From Sulfitobacter maritimus (GTDB lineage Bacteria > Pseudomonadota > Alphaproteobacteria > Rhodobacterales > Rhodobacteraceae), in contig NZ_JABVBB010000021.1 in assembly GCF_013346665.1 (NCBI RefSeq), positions 496,001 through 560,000 of the forward strand: a stretch of DNA of 64,000 nt, in the 5' to 3' direction. The notes beneath the pieces are model-generated. The model did not search any database. It was not told the DNA's origin and saw only the letters and a list, made by a program, of their open reading frames with translations. A program made the translations under genes and the position numbers. Of the stretch, positions 53,876 to 62,314 are shown one piece after another (positions within the stretch are counted from its first letter, which is position 1; the number at the start of each line of letters is the position of its first letter).

Positions 53876-55207
53876 TTATTCGTCGTCGAGTTCCTCAACG
53901 GCCTTCTGAAGCTCGTCCTTGGAGATCTCTTTCTCGGTCACTTTGGCCTGCTCGACCACATGGTCGACAACCTTGTCTTCAAAGATCGGCGCGCGCATCT
54001 GCTGCTGCATCTGCTGGTTCTGCTGCACGAACTCAAAGAACTGACGCTCCTGACCCGGATACTGACGCGCTTGGTTCATGATCGCCTGTGTCATCTCGGC
54101 GTCGGTCACCTGAACGTCGGCCTTCTGGCCCAGCTCAGCCAAGAGCAAGCCCAAACGCACGCGACGCTCGGCCAGTGTTTTGTGCTCGTCGGTCGCTTCG
54201 ATCTCGGGGTGATCGTGGCCCTGAACGTCAGGGTTTTCCTCGTGCCACAGCTGATGCGCGATCTGCTTGGCTTCCGCATCGACCAGCGAGGGCGGCAGGT
54301 CAAAGCTTACTTGCTTGTCCAGCGCGTCGAGCAGGTTACGCTTCATCACAGCGCGCGAAGCACCAGCATATTCGGCTTCCAGACGCTCAGCGATCTGGCC
54401 TTTCAGCGCGTCGAGATCTTCGGCACCGAACTTCTTGGCCATCTCGTCGTTGACCTCAGCTGCGACAGGCTCTTTCACTTCTTTGACGGTGCAAGCGAAT
54501 GTCGCTTCTTTACCGGCCAGATGCTCCGCCTGATACTCTTCGGGGAAGTTCACAACGACGGATTTCTCATCGCCCGCCTTTGCGCCGACCAGCTGCTCTT
54601 CGAAACCGGGGATGAAGGAGTTGGAGCCCAGCACCAGCGGGTAATCTTCGGCCGCGCCACCTTCAAATTCTTCACCGTCGACAGAGCCTTTGAAGTCGAT
54701 CACAACCTGATCGCCGTCTTGGGCTTCGGCATCCGCATCGCGCGCTTTGAAGTCCTGCGCGGTCTCGGCAAGGTTCGCCAGCGCTTCTTCAACGGCGGCG
54801 TCATCGGCTTTGACAACGAGTTTTTCCAGCTCGATCTGGCTCAGATCAACCTCAGGAATTTCGGGCAGTTTTTCATAGGACATGGAAACTTCGACGTCAT
54901 CGCCTTCTTTCCAGTCTTCATTGGTCATTTTGACCTCAGGCTGCATCGCGGGGCGGTCGCCGGACTTCTCGAAATGCTCGTTCATCGCGCCGTCGATGCT
55001 TTCCTGCATCGCTTCGCCCATAACCTTCTGACCGAACTGCTTTTTCAGCAGCGCCATTGGCACCTTGCCCTTGCGGAAGCCTTTCATTTCGACTTCGGGC
55101 TGTGCTTCGGCCAGCTTTTCGTTGACCTTGGCGTCAAGTTCATCGGCGGTGACGGTGATGGTGTAACCGCGTTTCAGACCTTCGTTCAGCGTCTCGTTGA
55201 CCTGCAT
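53876..55207 (-). CDS. tig: Trigger factor (ribosome-bound chaperone, FKBP-type PPIase)
   Basis: Trigger factor binds the ribosome exit tunnel and folds nascent chains. The 443-residue protein shows the N-terminal ribosome-binding signature [19 protein letters not shown], then the FKBP domain (about 155-245, [23 protein letters not shown]), then the helical C-terminal domain ending in an acidic AVEELDDE tail. All three domains are complete. It is monocistronic, with its own terminator. Confidence 0.96.
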   Translation of the reverse strand: MQVNETLNEGLKRGYTITVTADELDAKVNEKLAEAQPEVEMKGFRKGKVPMALLKKQFGQKVMGEAMQESIDGAMNEHFEKSGDRPAMQPEVKMTNEDWKEGDDVEVSMSYEKLPEIPEVDLSQIELEKLVVKADDAAVEEALANLAETAQDFKARDADAEAQDGDQVVIDFKGSVDGEEFEGGAAEDYPLVLGSNSFIPGFEEQLVGAKAGDEKSVVVNFPEEYQAEHLAGKEATFACTVKEVKEPVAAEVNDEMAKKFGAEDLDALKGQIAERLEAEYAGASRAVMKRNLLDALDKQVSFDLPPSLVDAEAKQIAHQLWHEENPDVQGHDHPEIEATDEHKTLAERRVRLGLLLAELGQKADVQVTDAEMTQAIMNQARQYPGQERQFFEFVQQNQQMQQQMRAPIFEDKVVDHVVEQAKVTEKEISKDELQKAVEELDDE

Positions 55208-55360
55208 GTGTGCTCCATAGGGTAAGGCCGCGCAGACTAAGGGCGCGGGCGAAAATTTCCGCCCTTCTATGTGCCTTGCCCTTCACGCGCAAGGGGATTT
55301 GCCCTTGTCATGGGCAGTTGGCGGCGAAATTCTGGATGCCAGCCAAGCACGCCAGCGCTC

Positions 55361-56251
55361 TTACAGCTTTGCATAGCTTCGCGCGGCCTGTTTGGTTTTG
55401 AAAAGCAACCTATTGCTAAGTGCAATCATGTCTTCGAGCGCCTCGTGATCAAGGTCCCCCCCCGCCGCGACCTGATCTGCAATCTCTGCCAGTGGGGTCC
55501 AAAGAACGCGCACGGCTTTCAACTTGCGTGCCATGGCGGGCGTGGGTTTCAGAATACCGCGCGCCATATTACCGCGCTCCAACGCTGCCTGTGCGGTTTC
55601 AAAAGCCTGCAAGGTTTCCTTTAACCGTCGTTGCATGCGAGGGCGGTCGATGTTCAAAGCGGCAAAACATATTTCCTTGGTAAGCTTTTGCGAAAGCATG
55701 GTCTGACGCCGCGCCAACTCCACCGTATCGGACAATTGTCGGTTCGCCTTGCTCCCATGGGCCGCGCGTACCCGCTCAACCAGTGCATTGGACATCTCCA
55801 GCAACGGATCGCTCAACAGCATGACCTGCGACACCGGAACACTGTGCAAATCTCCCGCGCCTACCTGTAACGTTGCCGCACGGTAGGTGGCGAAGATCGG
55901 TGCAACGGCGTCTAAAGCCGTCAGCACCCCCGGATCTTCTTCGGGCAGAATCGCCATGTTCTCATCCCCCGTCCGCAATGCCCGCATGGTGGTATGAAAC
56001 AGATCCGCCGAGCCGCGCGCCTTGTCCGATTCTGCGCCGGGATCAATGCCGCCCATCACCAAACAGACCGATCGGCCCATCTGCTCGGTCAATAACCGCT
56101 GACGGTCGGCGAGCTTTAACTTATTCGCCGCGTTGCCTTGCGCTGTGATCGACTGCACCTGCGCGAATGCGGGATGCGTGAGCATCACCACAAGCGCGAG
56201 CACCCAGATCAAGGCCCCCCCGATCCAACGTTTAAATTGCGAACTGCCCAT
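55361..56251 (-). CDS. Exported protein with two PilJ-type (PF13675) sensor modules
   Basis: This 296-residue protein has an N-terminal signal or anchor (GGALIWVLALVVMLTHPAFA) and two similar helical units. One is about residues 38-150 (ANKLKLADRQRLLTEQMGRSVCLVM) and the other about 170-285 (SDTVELARRQTMLSQKLTKEICFAAL), each resembling the type IV pili MCP N-terminal domain. No kinase, HAMP or output domain is present, so it would be a stand-alone periplasmic sensor or binding protein. I start at 56251, at the signal peptide. It follows gapR on the same strand. Confidence 0.78.
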   Translation of the reverse strand: MGSSQFKRWIGGALIWVLALVVMLTHPAFAQVQSITAQGNAANKLKLADRQRLLTEQMGRSVCLVMGGIDPGAESDKARGSADLFHTTMRALRTGDENMAILPEEDPGVLTALDAVAPIFATYRAATLQVGAGDLHSVPVSQVMLLSDPLLEMSNALVERVRAAHGSKANRQLSDTVELARRQTMLSQKLTKEICFAALNIDRPRMQRRLKETLQAFETAQAALERGNMARGILKPTPAMARKLKAVRVLWTPLAEIADQVAAGGDLDHEALEDMIALSNRLLFKTKQAARSYAKL

Positions 56252-56354
56252 GCAATATCCCGTCCCGACTGATAACCGGGCCAATCTAGGCGCGGGTGTC
56301 TTAATATCGGGTAAGCTCAAAACAGGATGGTCATCGGGCGGGTGCCGCCACAAA

Positions 56355-56384
56355 CAAAAACAGCGCCCGCGAGGGGGCGCTGTT
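56355..56384 (-). terminator. Terminator after gapR
   Basis: On the minus strand AACAGCGCCC and GGGCGCTGTT make a perfect 10-bp stem with a 6-nt loop, followed by TTTG. It lies about 35 nt after the gapR stop, so gapR is separated from the PilJ-domain gene downstream. Confidence 0.9.
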
Positions 56385-56417
56385 ATCAACTGGCGACGCT
56401 CGTAAAGCCCGGCGGGC

Positions 56418-56702
56418 TTACATGCCAAGTGCTTCCTTGTACATGTCCAACACGGCCTCTTCTTCGGCGATGTCGTCCTTGTCGCGTTTGCGCAGCGCGA
56501 TCACCTTGCGCAGCACCTTGGTGTCGTAACCACGAGATTTGGCTTCGGCCATCACCTCTTTTTGCTGCTCAGCAAGGTCTTTTTTCTCCGCGTCCAGCCG
56601 CTCGATCCGCTCGACAAACTGACGCAGCTCATTGGCGGTCACGCGGTAGGTTGCATCACCTTCGGATTCGACAACGTCGGGATTGGTGCTGGTATCGCTC
56701 AT
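56418..56702 (-). CDS. gapR: GapR nucleoid-associated protein (DUF2312)
   Basis: GapR binds overtwisted DNA and is needed for replication and cell cycle in Caulobacter. The 94-residue protein is highly charged and helical: VTANELRQFVERIERLDAEKKDLAEQQKEVMAEAKSRGYDT, then RKVIALRKRDKDDIAEEEAVLDMYKEALGM. These are fully conserved DUF2312 blocks. It is monocistronic and ends in a strong terminator. Confidence 0.95.
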   Translation of the reverse strand: MSDTSTNPDVVESEGDATYRVTANELRQFVERIERLDAEKKDLAEQQKEVMAEAKSRGYDTKVLRKVIALRKRDKDDIAEEEAVLDMYKEALGM

Positions 56703-56810
56703 GGGAAGTCCTCACGGAATGGCTGGCTCTGGCGGGTTTGACTACAGCCTGCATGGCGCGCCCGCAAGCGGGACTTGCCCCCCCCGCGCGATTGGCGTAG
56801 CTCTGCCGCT

Positions 56811-57050
56811 ATGGAAAGCGCAGATACAACAATTTTCGACCTTCTGGTCTGGCTCGGAGCCACTCTGTCCCTCTTGGGGCTGTTGGGCCTTGGCTGGTGC
56901 ATAATCAAGGTCAGCCGCGCCAAACGCGCCCAATTGGATGACGAAGCAATGCGTGCGGTGTTGCGCAAGGTCGTGCCGTTGAACATGGGCGCATTGTTCT
57001 TGTCGGTTATCGGTTTGATGATGGTGATCATGGGCATTTCGCTCGCCTGA
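56811..57050 (+). CDS. Small two-helix membrane protein
   Basis: This 79-residue protein has two membrane helices (LGATLSLLGLLGLGWCIIKV and MGALFLSVIGLMMVIMGISLA) around a basic, helical loop (SRAKRAQLDDEAMRAVLRKVV). I do not recognise the family. The start ATG at 56811 gives the minimal product starting with an acidic MESADTTIFD. It lies 57 nt before the DUF442 gene on the same strand and may share its transcript. Confidence 0.65.
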   Translation: MESADTTIFDLLVWLGATLSLLGLLGLGWCIIKVSRAKRAQLDDEAMRAVLRKVVPLNMGALFLSVIGLMMVIMGISLA

Positions 57051-57106
57051 TCGCGCGGCAGGCCTAGCATGCTGGACAGACCCGCTGCATCTGCTTAAAT
57101 CGCTTC

Positions 57107-57529
57107 ATGGATATTCGCCAACTTACCCCCCGCTATTTCGTTGCTCCGCAGATTGATCCGGGCGACATGGAAGACCTGCGCGCGCAGGGCATCACCCGCA
57201 TCCTGTGCAACCGCCCCGATGCCGAAGTGCCGCCAAGCCATCAGGCCGCCGCTCTTCGCAATGCCGCCGAAGCCGCCGGGATCGCCTTTGCAGAACAGCC
57301 GCTGACCCACCAGACCATGACGCCCGAGGTCATCGCCAACAACCGCGCGCTTGGGGTTGAAACCGATGATGTGGTGCTTGCATATTGTGCCTCTGGCACC
57401 CGCTCCACCATCGCTTGGGCCTTGGGTCAGGCCGGCCAAATGGACAGCGACGCAATTGTCGAAGCAGCGGCCAAAGCGGGGTATGACCTTGCGAGCATGC
57501 GCCCCATGCTGGGGCAGAGCTTCACCTAA
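57107..57529 (+). CDS. TIGR01244/DUF442 sulfur transferase-phosphatase-like protein
   Basis: This 140-residue protein matches the TIGR01244 family (the Blh N-terminal domain). It begins DIRQLTPRYFVAPQIDPGDMEDLRAQGITRILCNRPD, and the active-site region YCASGTRSTIAWALGQ holds a CX4R loop (Cys-Ala-Ser-Gly-Thr-Arg) like dual-specificity phosphatases with one residue fewer. In other bacteria related domains are linked to sulfide oxidation. No such partner (Blh) is fused or adjacent here. The substrate is unknown. Confidence 0.82.
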   Translation: MDIRQLTPRYFVAPQIDPGDMEDLRAQGITRILCNRPDAEVPPSHQAAALRNAAEAAGIAFAEQPLTHQTMTPEVIANNRALGVETDDVVLAYCASGTRSTIAWALGQAGQMDSDAIVEAAAKAGYDLASMRPMLGQSFT

Positions 57530-57547
57530 AGCGCAGATGGCGACAGG

Positions 57548-58774
57548 TCAGCCGACATCCAGTTTCGGCAGTTCCGGGAACTCATCATCTGCGCCAAACC
57601 CCGGCAGGTCAGACATATCGGGTAAGTCCGGCAAATCCGGGAGGGCGGATGGGTCAGACAAGTCCGGATTAGCAGCCGCGGGCTTGGGCGGTGCAGTCTG
57701 TGACGGTCCGTCCGGTACGGCCTGATCTACCTTCATCGCAGGCTCACTCTGATCCGGGCTGCGTCGGTCAAACTGAACTTCGGGCAAATCAAGCTCGGCC
57801 CGGTCGCTTGCCCTGCGGCGCGGCTGCATCAGCGGGGCAGCACGGCGTGTCAGACGCACGGCCCGCTGGCCGCCCACCTGCCCCAATGCGCCAGTCGCAA
57901 CGCTACGCCCTGCCATGGTCAGGACGTTGACAGATTCAAAGCTACTGCCGGGCAGCGGCAACACATCCCCCGCCTTCAGCGCGCCCAACTCGCGCAACGG
58001 CAGTTTGAGCCGCGCCAGAGCAATGTTGAGCTCCGCATTTAACGCCAACACGTTATCCAGCAAAAGCTTCGGCGCAGGCCCCGCCTCTTCGCCTTCCTGG
58101 GGGTTTGGGGATAACGGGCTGGCCGAGGCATCTAACAGCGGCAGACAGAGGGTCATTTGCCCCTGCCGGACGCCGCCCGCGATATCTATGCTCACACGCA
58201 TAATACGGTAATTCGGTGCCTCTAGCGCCATGAGGACGAGCCGAGGATCCTCCGCCCGCGCACCGAATTTGTAACCGTCGAGCCACTTTTGTTCCTCCGG
58301 CACTTCGGGCAGGGTCGCGGTGCGGGACAGCAGGGCATCCAGAAACGGCACGCAGATCGCCGCATCGGTCGCGGTCAACACCCGCGTGGTCCCGCCGGGA
58401 TCGGCCAGCACCTGGCCCATCGTCTGCTGTTGGATCAGCGCGCCCACCAGCATCGAATCAAAGGTCACCGCCCCGCGTTGCCCATTTGGCCCGTCCAAGA
58501 GGATCATCAAACTTGCGGGATCAAACACCCCGTCCAAGTCGCTGCCCGCGCGTTGCTCCAGCCGCACGGCTAAGGTTGCCATTGCCATGCCGAACAGATC
58601 ATCCGCCACCTTCGCCAATGTCAGCCGCATCGCCTTTGGCAAGGACATGGCGCGGGCCTGCTGTTCCTGACGTCCGGCCTGTGCTTTGCGGCGCAGCAAA
58701 GGCGTGGCCGTGTCTGACGCGGCCGCCATTGCATCGGTCTGTGTATCGAGTTGCTCTTCTGCCATCGCCTCCAC
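57548..58774 (-). CDS. Orphan FliM/FliN (SpoA) family protein with DLP-repeat tail
   Basis: This 408-residue protein contains a C-terminal-type SpoA (surface presentation) domain at about residues 250-315 (LRELGALKAGDVLPLP, SFESVNVLTMAGRSVATGALGQVGGQRAVRL), preceded by a FliM-like middle region. Unlike FliM and FliN, a Pro-rich tail of about 95 residues follows. The tail ends with repeats of DLP-type units (PDLSDPSALPDLPDLPDMSDLPG). Start is GTG; an ATG three codons later is possible. No flagellar genes are nearby. It may serve a motor switch encoded elsewhere. Confidence 0.78.
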   Translation of the reverse strand: MEAMAEEQLDTQTDAMAAASDTATPLLRRKAQAGRQEQQARAMSLPKAMRLTLAKVADDLFGMAMATLAVRLEQRAGSDLDGVFDPASLMILLDGPNGQRGAVTFDSMLVGALIQQQTMGQVLADPGGTTRVLTATDAAICVPFLDALLSRTATLPEVPEEQKWLDGYKFGARAEDPRLVLMALEAPNYRIMRVSIDIAGGVRQGQMTLCLPLLDASASPLSPNPQEGEEAGPAPKLLLDNVLALNAELNIALARLKLPLRELGALKAGDVLPLPGSSFESVNVLTMAGRSVATGALGQVGGQRAVRLTRRAAPLMQPRRRASDRAELDLPEVQFDRRSPDQSEPAMKVDQAVPDGPSQTAPPKPAAANPDLSDPSALPDLPDLPDMSDLPGFGADDEFPELPKLDVG

Positions 58775-58831
58775 CCGGCCTTCTTTGGCCCTTTGGCGGA
58801 GGGTTTAGCCGATAATTGGTTACCAACCGCT

Positions 58832-61540
58832 TTATGCAGACTGGCGCATCTGCGGCAGCGCGCTCATTGGCAGTTGCACCCGAAAGGCCGTGCCGGGTAC
58901 CTCTCCCAGAAAGCTAATCTCTCCGCCCAACCGGTGCATGATCTCTCGGCAAATCGCGAGGCCCAGCCCCGCGCCGTCGCCTTCACCTGTGATGCGTGAG
59001 AACTTCTCAAAGATCAGCGCCTCAGAGCCTGCGTCAATCCCCTGCCCGTTGTCCACAAAGTCGATCCGCAGCCCATGCGGTCCCAAATGTGGCGTGATGA
59101 CCAGTTGTGGCACCTCAGCAGCGCAGTATTTCCGCGCGTTGCTGACAAGATTGATAAAAACCTGCACCAGCCGGTCGAGATCGCTGTGCAGCACGATATC
59201 TTCGGCCTGCGGGTCGCGTATCACTTGCAAGGGGTCGGCTGTGCCGGCCTGCGCTGTGGTCACGGCGAGATCAATCAGATCGCGCAGGTTGCCGTCACGC
59301 TGGTTCAGGGTGACTTGGCCGTTTTCTAGCACAGAAAGGTCCAACAGATCATCCAGCAGCCGGGTCAGGCGGATCGTTTCGCTGTGAATGATTGAGGCGT
59401 AGCGGTTCTTGTCGGCATCCGAGAGCCCCGGCGCGTCACGCAGGATTTCCGAAAAGGACCGGATCGACGTCATCGGCGTGCGCAGTTCATGGCTAATCTG
59501 GCTGAGGAAACTGTCCTTTTGCAGGGACAGTTGCGTCAGTTTTTCATTCGCAGTGCGCAGTTGCGCGGCGGTTTCTGTCAGCTCCCGCGACTTCGTTTCC
59601 AATTGGTTCGAGTACTCCAACATCTGCGCAGATTCGTCCGCCACCGCGAGCAGGTCGTGGACCGATACCGACGCGCCACCGACGATCTGCGCCACCATCG
59701 CATGGGCAGTCGCGGCCCCCACAGAGGCTGCAAGTTCGCGCTCCAGCGCCTGCACAAAACGCGGGGTCGGCTCCGGCAGGCGCGCACCGTGGCCCTGCCG
59801 CGCCGCCTCTTGCGCGAAAAACGCCTGCGCCTCCTCTGCGCCGAGGATACGCTGCGCCATGATCATCAGGTCTTCGCTGCCCGCTGCAGAAGCGGTCCAC
59901 CCCCGCGCGGGACCAGAGTGGTCAAAGACATTCACAAACTGCGCGCCTTGGAGCCGTTCCAGCGGGGCGGGAAAGCTAAAGAGCGAGACCATGACGAAAA
60001 CAAAGGTATTGAGCGAAAGGCTCCAGACCACCGCATGAACGGTTGGATCAATCCCGGTGATGCCAAACAGCGCTTCGGGCCGCAGCCATGCCAGCCCCCA
60101 CAGCCCGTCTTGCAGCGTGGCGCTCGACAATACCGCGTCCGCCCCGAAACTCGGCAATAGCATGGTATAGACCCACAGGACAAAGCCCGTTCCCAAGCCA
60201 CAGAGCGCGCCGGTCCGCGTCGCCCCGCGCCACAGCACGCCCCCCAACATCGCGGGCAGAAACTGCGCCACCCCGCCGAAAGAGATCGTGCCGATCGCCG
60301 CCAGCGCGCCGCTGCCACCGGAGGCGCGGTAATAAAGGTAGCCCAGCCCCACCACGCAAAAGATCGACAACCGCCGTGCAAGGATCACGATATTGCGCAC
60401 ATCGCCCGACTGTGTGGCGCCCTCGCGCCGCAGCGTCAGCCAGATCGGCATGACAATGTGATTGCTGACCATGGTAGAAAGCGCCAGCGTCGCCACGATC
60501 ACCATCGACGTGGCCGAGGAGAACCCGCCCAGAAAGGACAGCATCGCCAGCCCGTTCTGCCCTTGGCTGAGCGGCAGGCTAAGGACGAACAAATCAGGGT
60601 TTGACCCTTCGGGCATCAGGTCCAGCCCCACCACCGCGATTGGCACAACGAAAAGGCTCATCAGCATCAGGTAAAGCGGAAAAGCCCAACTCGCGATCTG
60701 CAATTGCCGCTCGTCGTCATTCTCAACCACCATGACCTGAAACATGCGGGGCAAACACAAAAGCGCCGCGCCCGAAAGCACGGTCAGCGCGGCCCAGCGG
60801 CTGCCCTGCACCTCCCATTGGCCGATGTCGGACGCATCAATCCGGGCCAGTGTCTCGGTCAAGCCGCCTGCCAGCCCCCAGATCACATAGATGCCGACGG
60901 CAATAAGCGCCAAAAGTTTCACGACAGCTTCGACGGCGATGGCGATGACGACACCGTGGTGGCGCTCGTTCACGTTCAGATTGCGCGTGCCAAACAGCAC
61001 CGTAAAGAGCGTCAGCCCCGCTGCCACCCACAGCGCAGCTTGGCCGCGGTTAATCACATCCCCCCCCGCCTCTGCCAGCGGCATCTCTGGCGCGGCAAAG
61101 ATCGACAGGGCAAGGATAACCGATTGTAATTGCAGTGCGATATAGGGTGTAACCCCGATCACCGCCATCAGCGTCACCACAATCGCCAGCGTGTTGGACT
61201 TGCCATAACGGGATGAGATCAGGTCCGCGATAGAGGTCACGCGGTGGCTGCGCCCGATCCGCACCAGCCGCCGCAAGCCCCACCACCAGCCAATCATCAC
61301 CAGCGACGGGCCGAGATAGATGGTCACATATTCCAACCCCGACCGCGCGGCATAGCCCACCGCCCCGTAGAACGTCCAAGCGGTGCAATAGATCGACAGT
61401 GACAGCGTATAAACCAGCGGCGAGCGCAGCAGCCAGCCGCCCCGCCCTCGTAGCGCTGCGCGTTCGGCGGCGAAAGCGACGATGAACAGCCCCGCCACAT
61501 ACATCAGGCAAACCGCGACAAGTTGGTTAAGCGACACCAT
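58832..61540 (-). CDS. SSS-transporter-fused sensor histidine kinase (CbrA-like)
   Basis: This 902-residue protein has about 13 membrane helices of a sodium:solute symporter (residues 1-500; SIYCTAWTFYGAVGYAARSG, HRVTSIADLISSRYGKS). A soluble linker and coiled coil follow. HisKA has His684 in SQISHELRTP, and a HATPase domain carries NLVSNARKY, VDNGQGID and GAGLGLAICRE. Such hybrids, like CbrA, couple uptake or sensing of a metabolite to phosphorelay. It starts within the stop of the small membrane-protein gene (TGATG). The substrate is unknown. Confidence 0.92.
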   Translation of the reverse strand: MVSLNQLVAVCLMYVAGLFIVAFAAERAALRGRGGWLLRSPLVYTLSLSIYCTAWTFYGAVGYAARSGLEYVTIYLGPSLVMIGWWWGLRRLVRIGRSHRVTSIADLISSRYGKSNTLAIVVTLMAVIGVTPYIALQLQSVILALSIFAAPEMPLAEAGGDVINRGQAALWVAAGLTLFTVLFGTRNLNVNERHHGVVIAIAVEAVVKLLALIAVGIYVIWGLAGGLTETLARIDASDIGQWEVQGSRWAALTVLSGAALLCLPRMFQVMVVENDDERQLQIASWAFPLYLMLMSLFVVPIAVVGLDLMPEGSNPDLFVLSLPLSQGQNGLAMLSFLGGFSSATSMVIVATLALSTMVSNHIVMPIWLTLRREGATQSGDVRNIVILARRLSIFCVVGLGYLYYRASGGSGALAAIGTISFGGVAQFLPAMLGGVLWRGATRTGALCGLGTGFVLWVYTMLLPSFGADAVLSSATLQDGLWGLAWLRPEALFGITGIDPTVHAVVWSLSLNTFVFVMVSLFSFPAPLERLQGAQFVNVFDHSGPARGWTASAAGSEDLMIMAQRILGAEEAQAFFAQEAARQGHGARLPEPTPRFVQALERELAASVGAATAHAMVAQIVGGASVSVHDLLAVADESAQMLEYSNQLETKSRELTETAAQLRTANEKLTQLSLQKDSFLSQISHELRTPMTSIRSFSEILRDAPGLSDADKNRYASIIHSETIRLTRLLDDLLDLSVLENGQVTLNQRDGNLRDLIDLAVTTAQAGTADPLQVIRDPQAEDIVLHSDLDRLVQVFINLVSNARKYCAAEVPQLVITPHLGPHGLRIDFVDNGQGIDAGSEALIFEKFSRITGEGDGAGLGLAICREIMHRLGGEISFLGEVPGTAFRVQLPMSALPQMRQSA

Positions 61541-61827
61541 CAGCGCGGCTCTACTGTCGGGTCTGGAGCCTCAGCCGATGCGACATCTCGCGTGCGGCGC
61601 CACAGCGCCCAGCTGGCAAGGATTAGCAGCAGCCAGACGCCAAAGACATAGCGCAGCGCCACGCTCATCGGCATTACCGGAGCGGTCGGCGTGGTGGCCT
61701 CTGGCACAGGCCATAGCAGCGGTACCATCCATAGCATCACCCCCAGAAACGGCAGCAACCGCACCGCATCCATCATTCGCCGCCGGCGATAACTGCGCTT
61801 TTCCAGAAAGATCGGCGAGCGGGGCAT
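61540..61827 (-). CDS. Small membrane protein coupled to the SSS-kinase
   Basis: This 95-residue protein has a basic cytoplasmic N-terminus (LEKRSYRRRRMMD) and two membrane helices (VRLLPFLGVMLWMVPLLW and YVFGVWLLLILASWALW). It sits between the response regulator (6-nt gap) and the kinase (1-nt overlap). Position and topology recall the small partners of some SSS transporters, such as DUF3311-type proteins, but I see no family motif. A role in kinase assembly is inferred from coupling only. Confidence 0.75.
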   Translation of the reverse strand: MPRSPIFLEKRSYRRRRMMDAVRLLPFLGVMLWMVPLLWPVPEATTPTAPVMPMSVALRYVFGVWLLLILASWALWRRTRDVASAEAPDPTVEPR

Positions 61828-61833
61828 GGCGGC

Positions 61834-62202
61834 TTAGCGTGCGATCAGGTCGCGCACTGCGTCCAGCATCTCGGCATTGGAGAAAGGTTTGGTCATGAAC
61901 CGACTGACCCCGGCTTTTGCAGCCATTGCGCGGTCTCGGCTCTGGCCACGCGCGGTGAGCATCAACACCGGCAGATCGCCCATCGCCGGATCGCCGCGCA
62001 ACTCATCAAGAATTTCGAACCCGCTTTTGCCGGGCAGCATCACATCCAGCATCACCAGATCAGGCGCAGCCTTGCGGATCACCTCGACCGCGCCGGACCC
62101 ATTGGCGAGCGTCTCCACCCGCCAGCCCTCTTGGCTCAGCAAAAAGCGGATGGCCTCAGCGATGTTTACCTCATCCTCCACCAACACTACGAGTTTGCTC
62201 AT
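61834..62202 (-). CDS. Single-domain response regulator (CheY-like)
   Basis: This 122-residue receiver domain has no output domain. The acidic pocket is VEDEVNI, the phosphoacceptor Asp53 is in VMLDVMLPGKSG, Thr83 in LMLTARGQ and Lys105 in FMTKPFSN. I start at 62202 (MSKLVVLVEDE), since an upstream in-frame start adds a basic tail unlike receivers. It is the first gene of the operon with the small membrane protein and the SSS-kinase, so it is the probable phosphorylation partner. Confidence 0.92.
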   Translation of the reverse strand: MSKLVVLVEDEVNIAEAIRFLLSQEGWRVETLANGSGAVEVIRKAAPDLVMLDVMLPGKSGFEILDELRGDPAMGDLPVLMLTARGQSRDRAMAAKAGVSRFMTKPFSNAEMLDAVRDLIAR

Positions 62203-62314
62203 CGGCAAATAGTCTCCCCCTCGGTGCCGTGGTCGCGTCTTGTTGCGCGACCTGCACACCGGGGCAAAGCATGCAACGGTTTGCCAGCCCTGTCAAAAAC
62301 TGCCTGCGCCCTCG

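Noticed and set aside
53960-55225. Plus-strand 421-codon frame opposite tig
   Set aside because: Antisense shadow of trigger factor. The peptide is Phe/Leu/His-rich with no recognisable domain.
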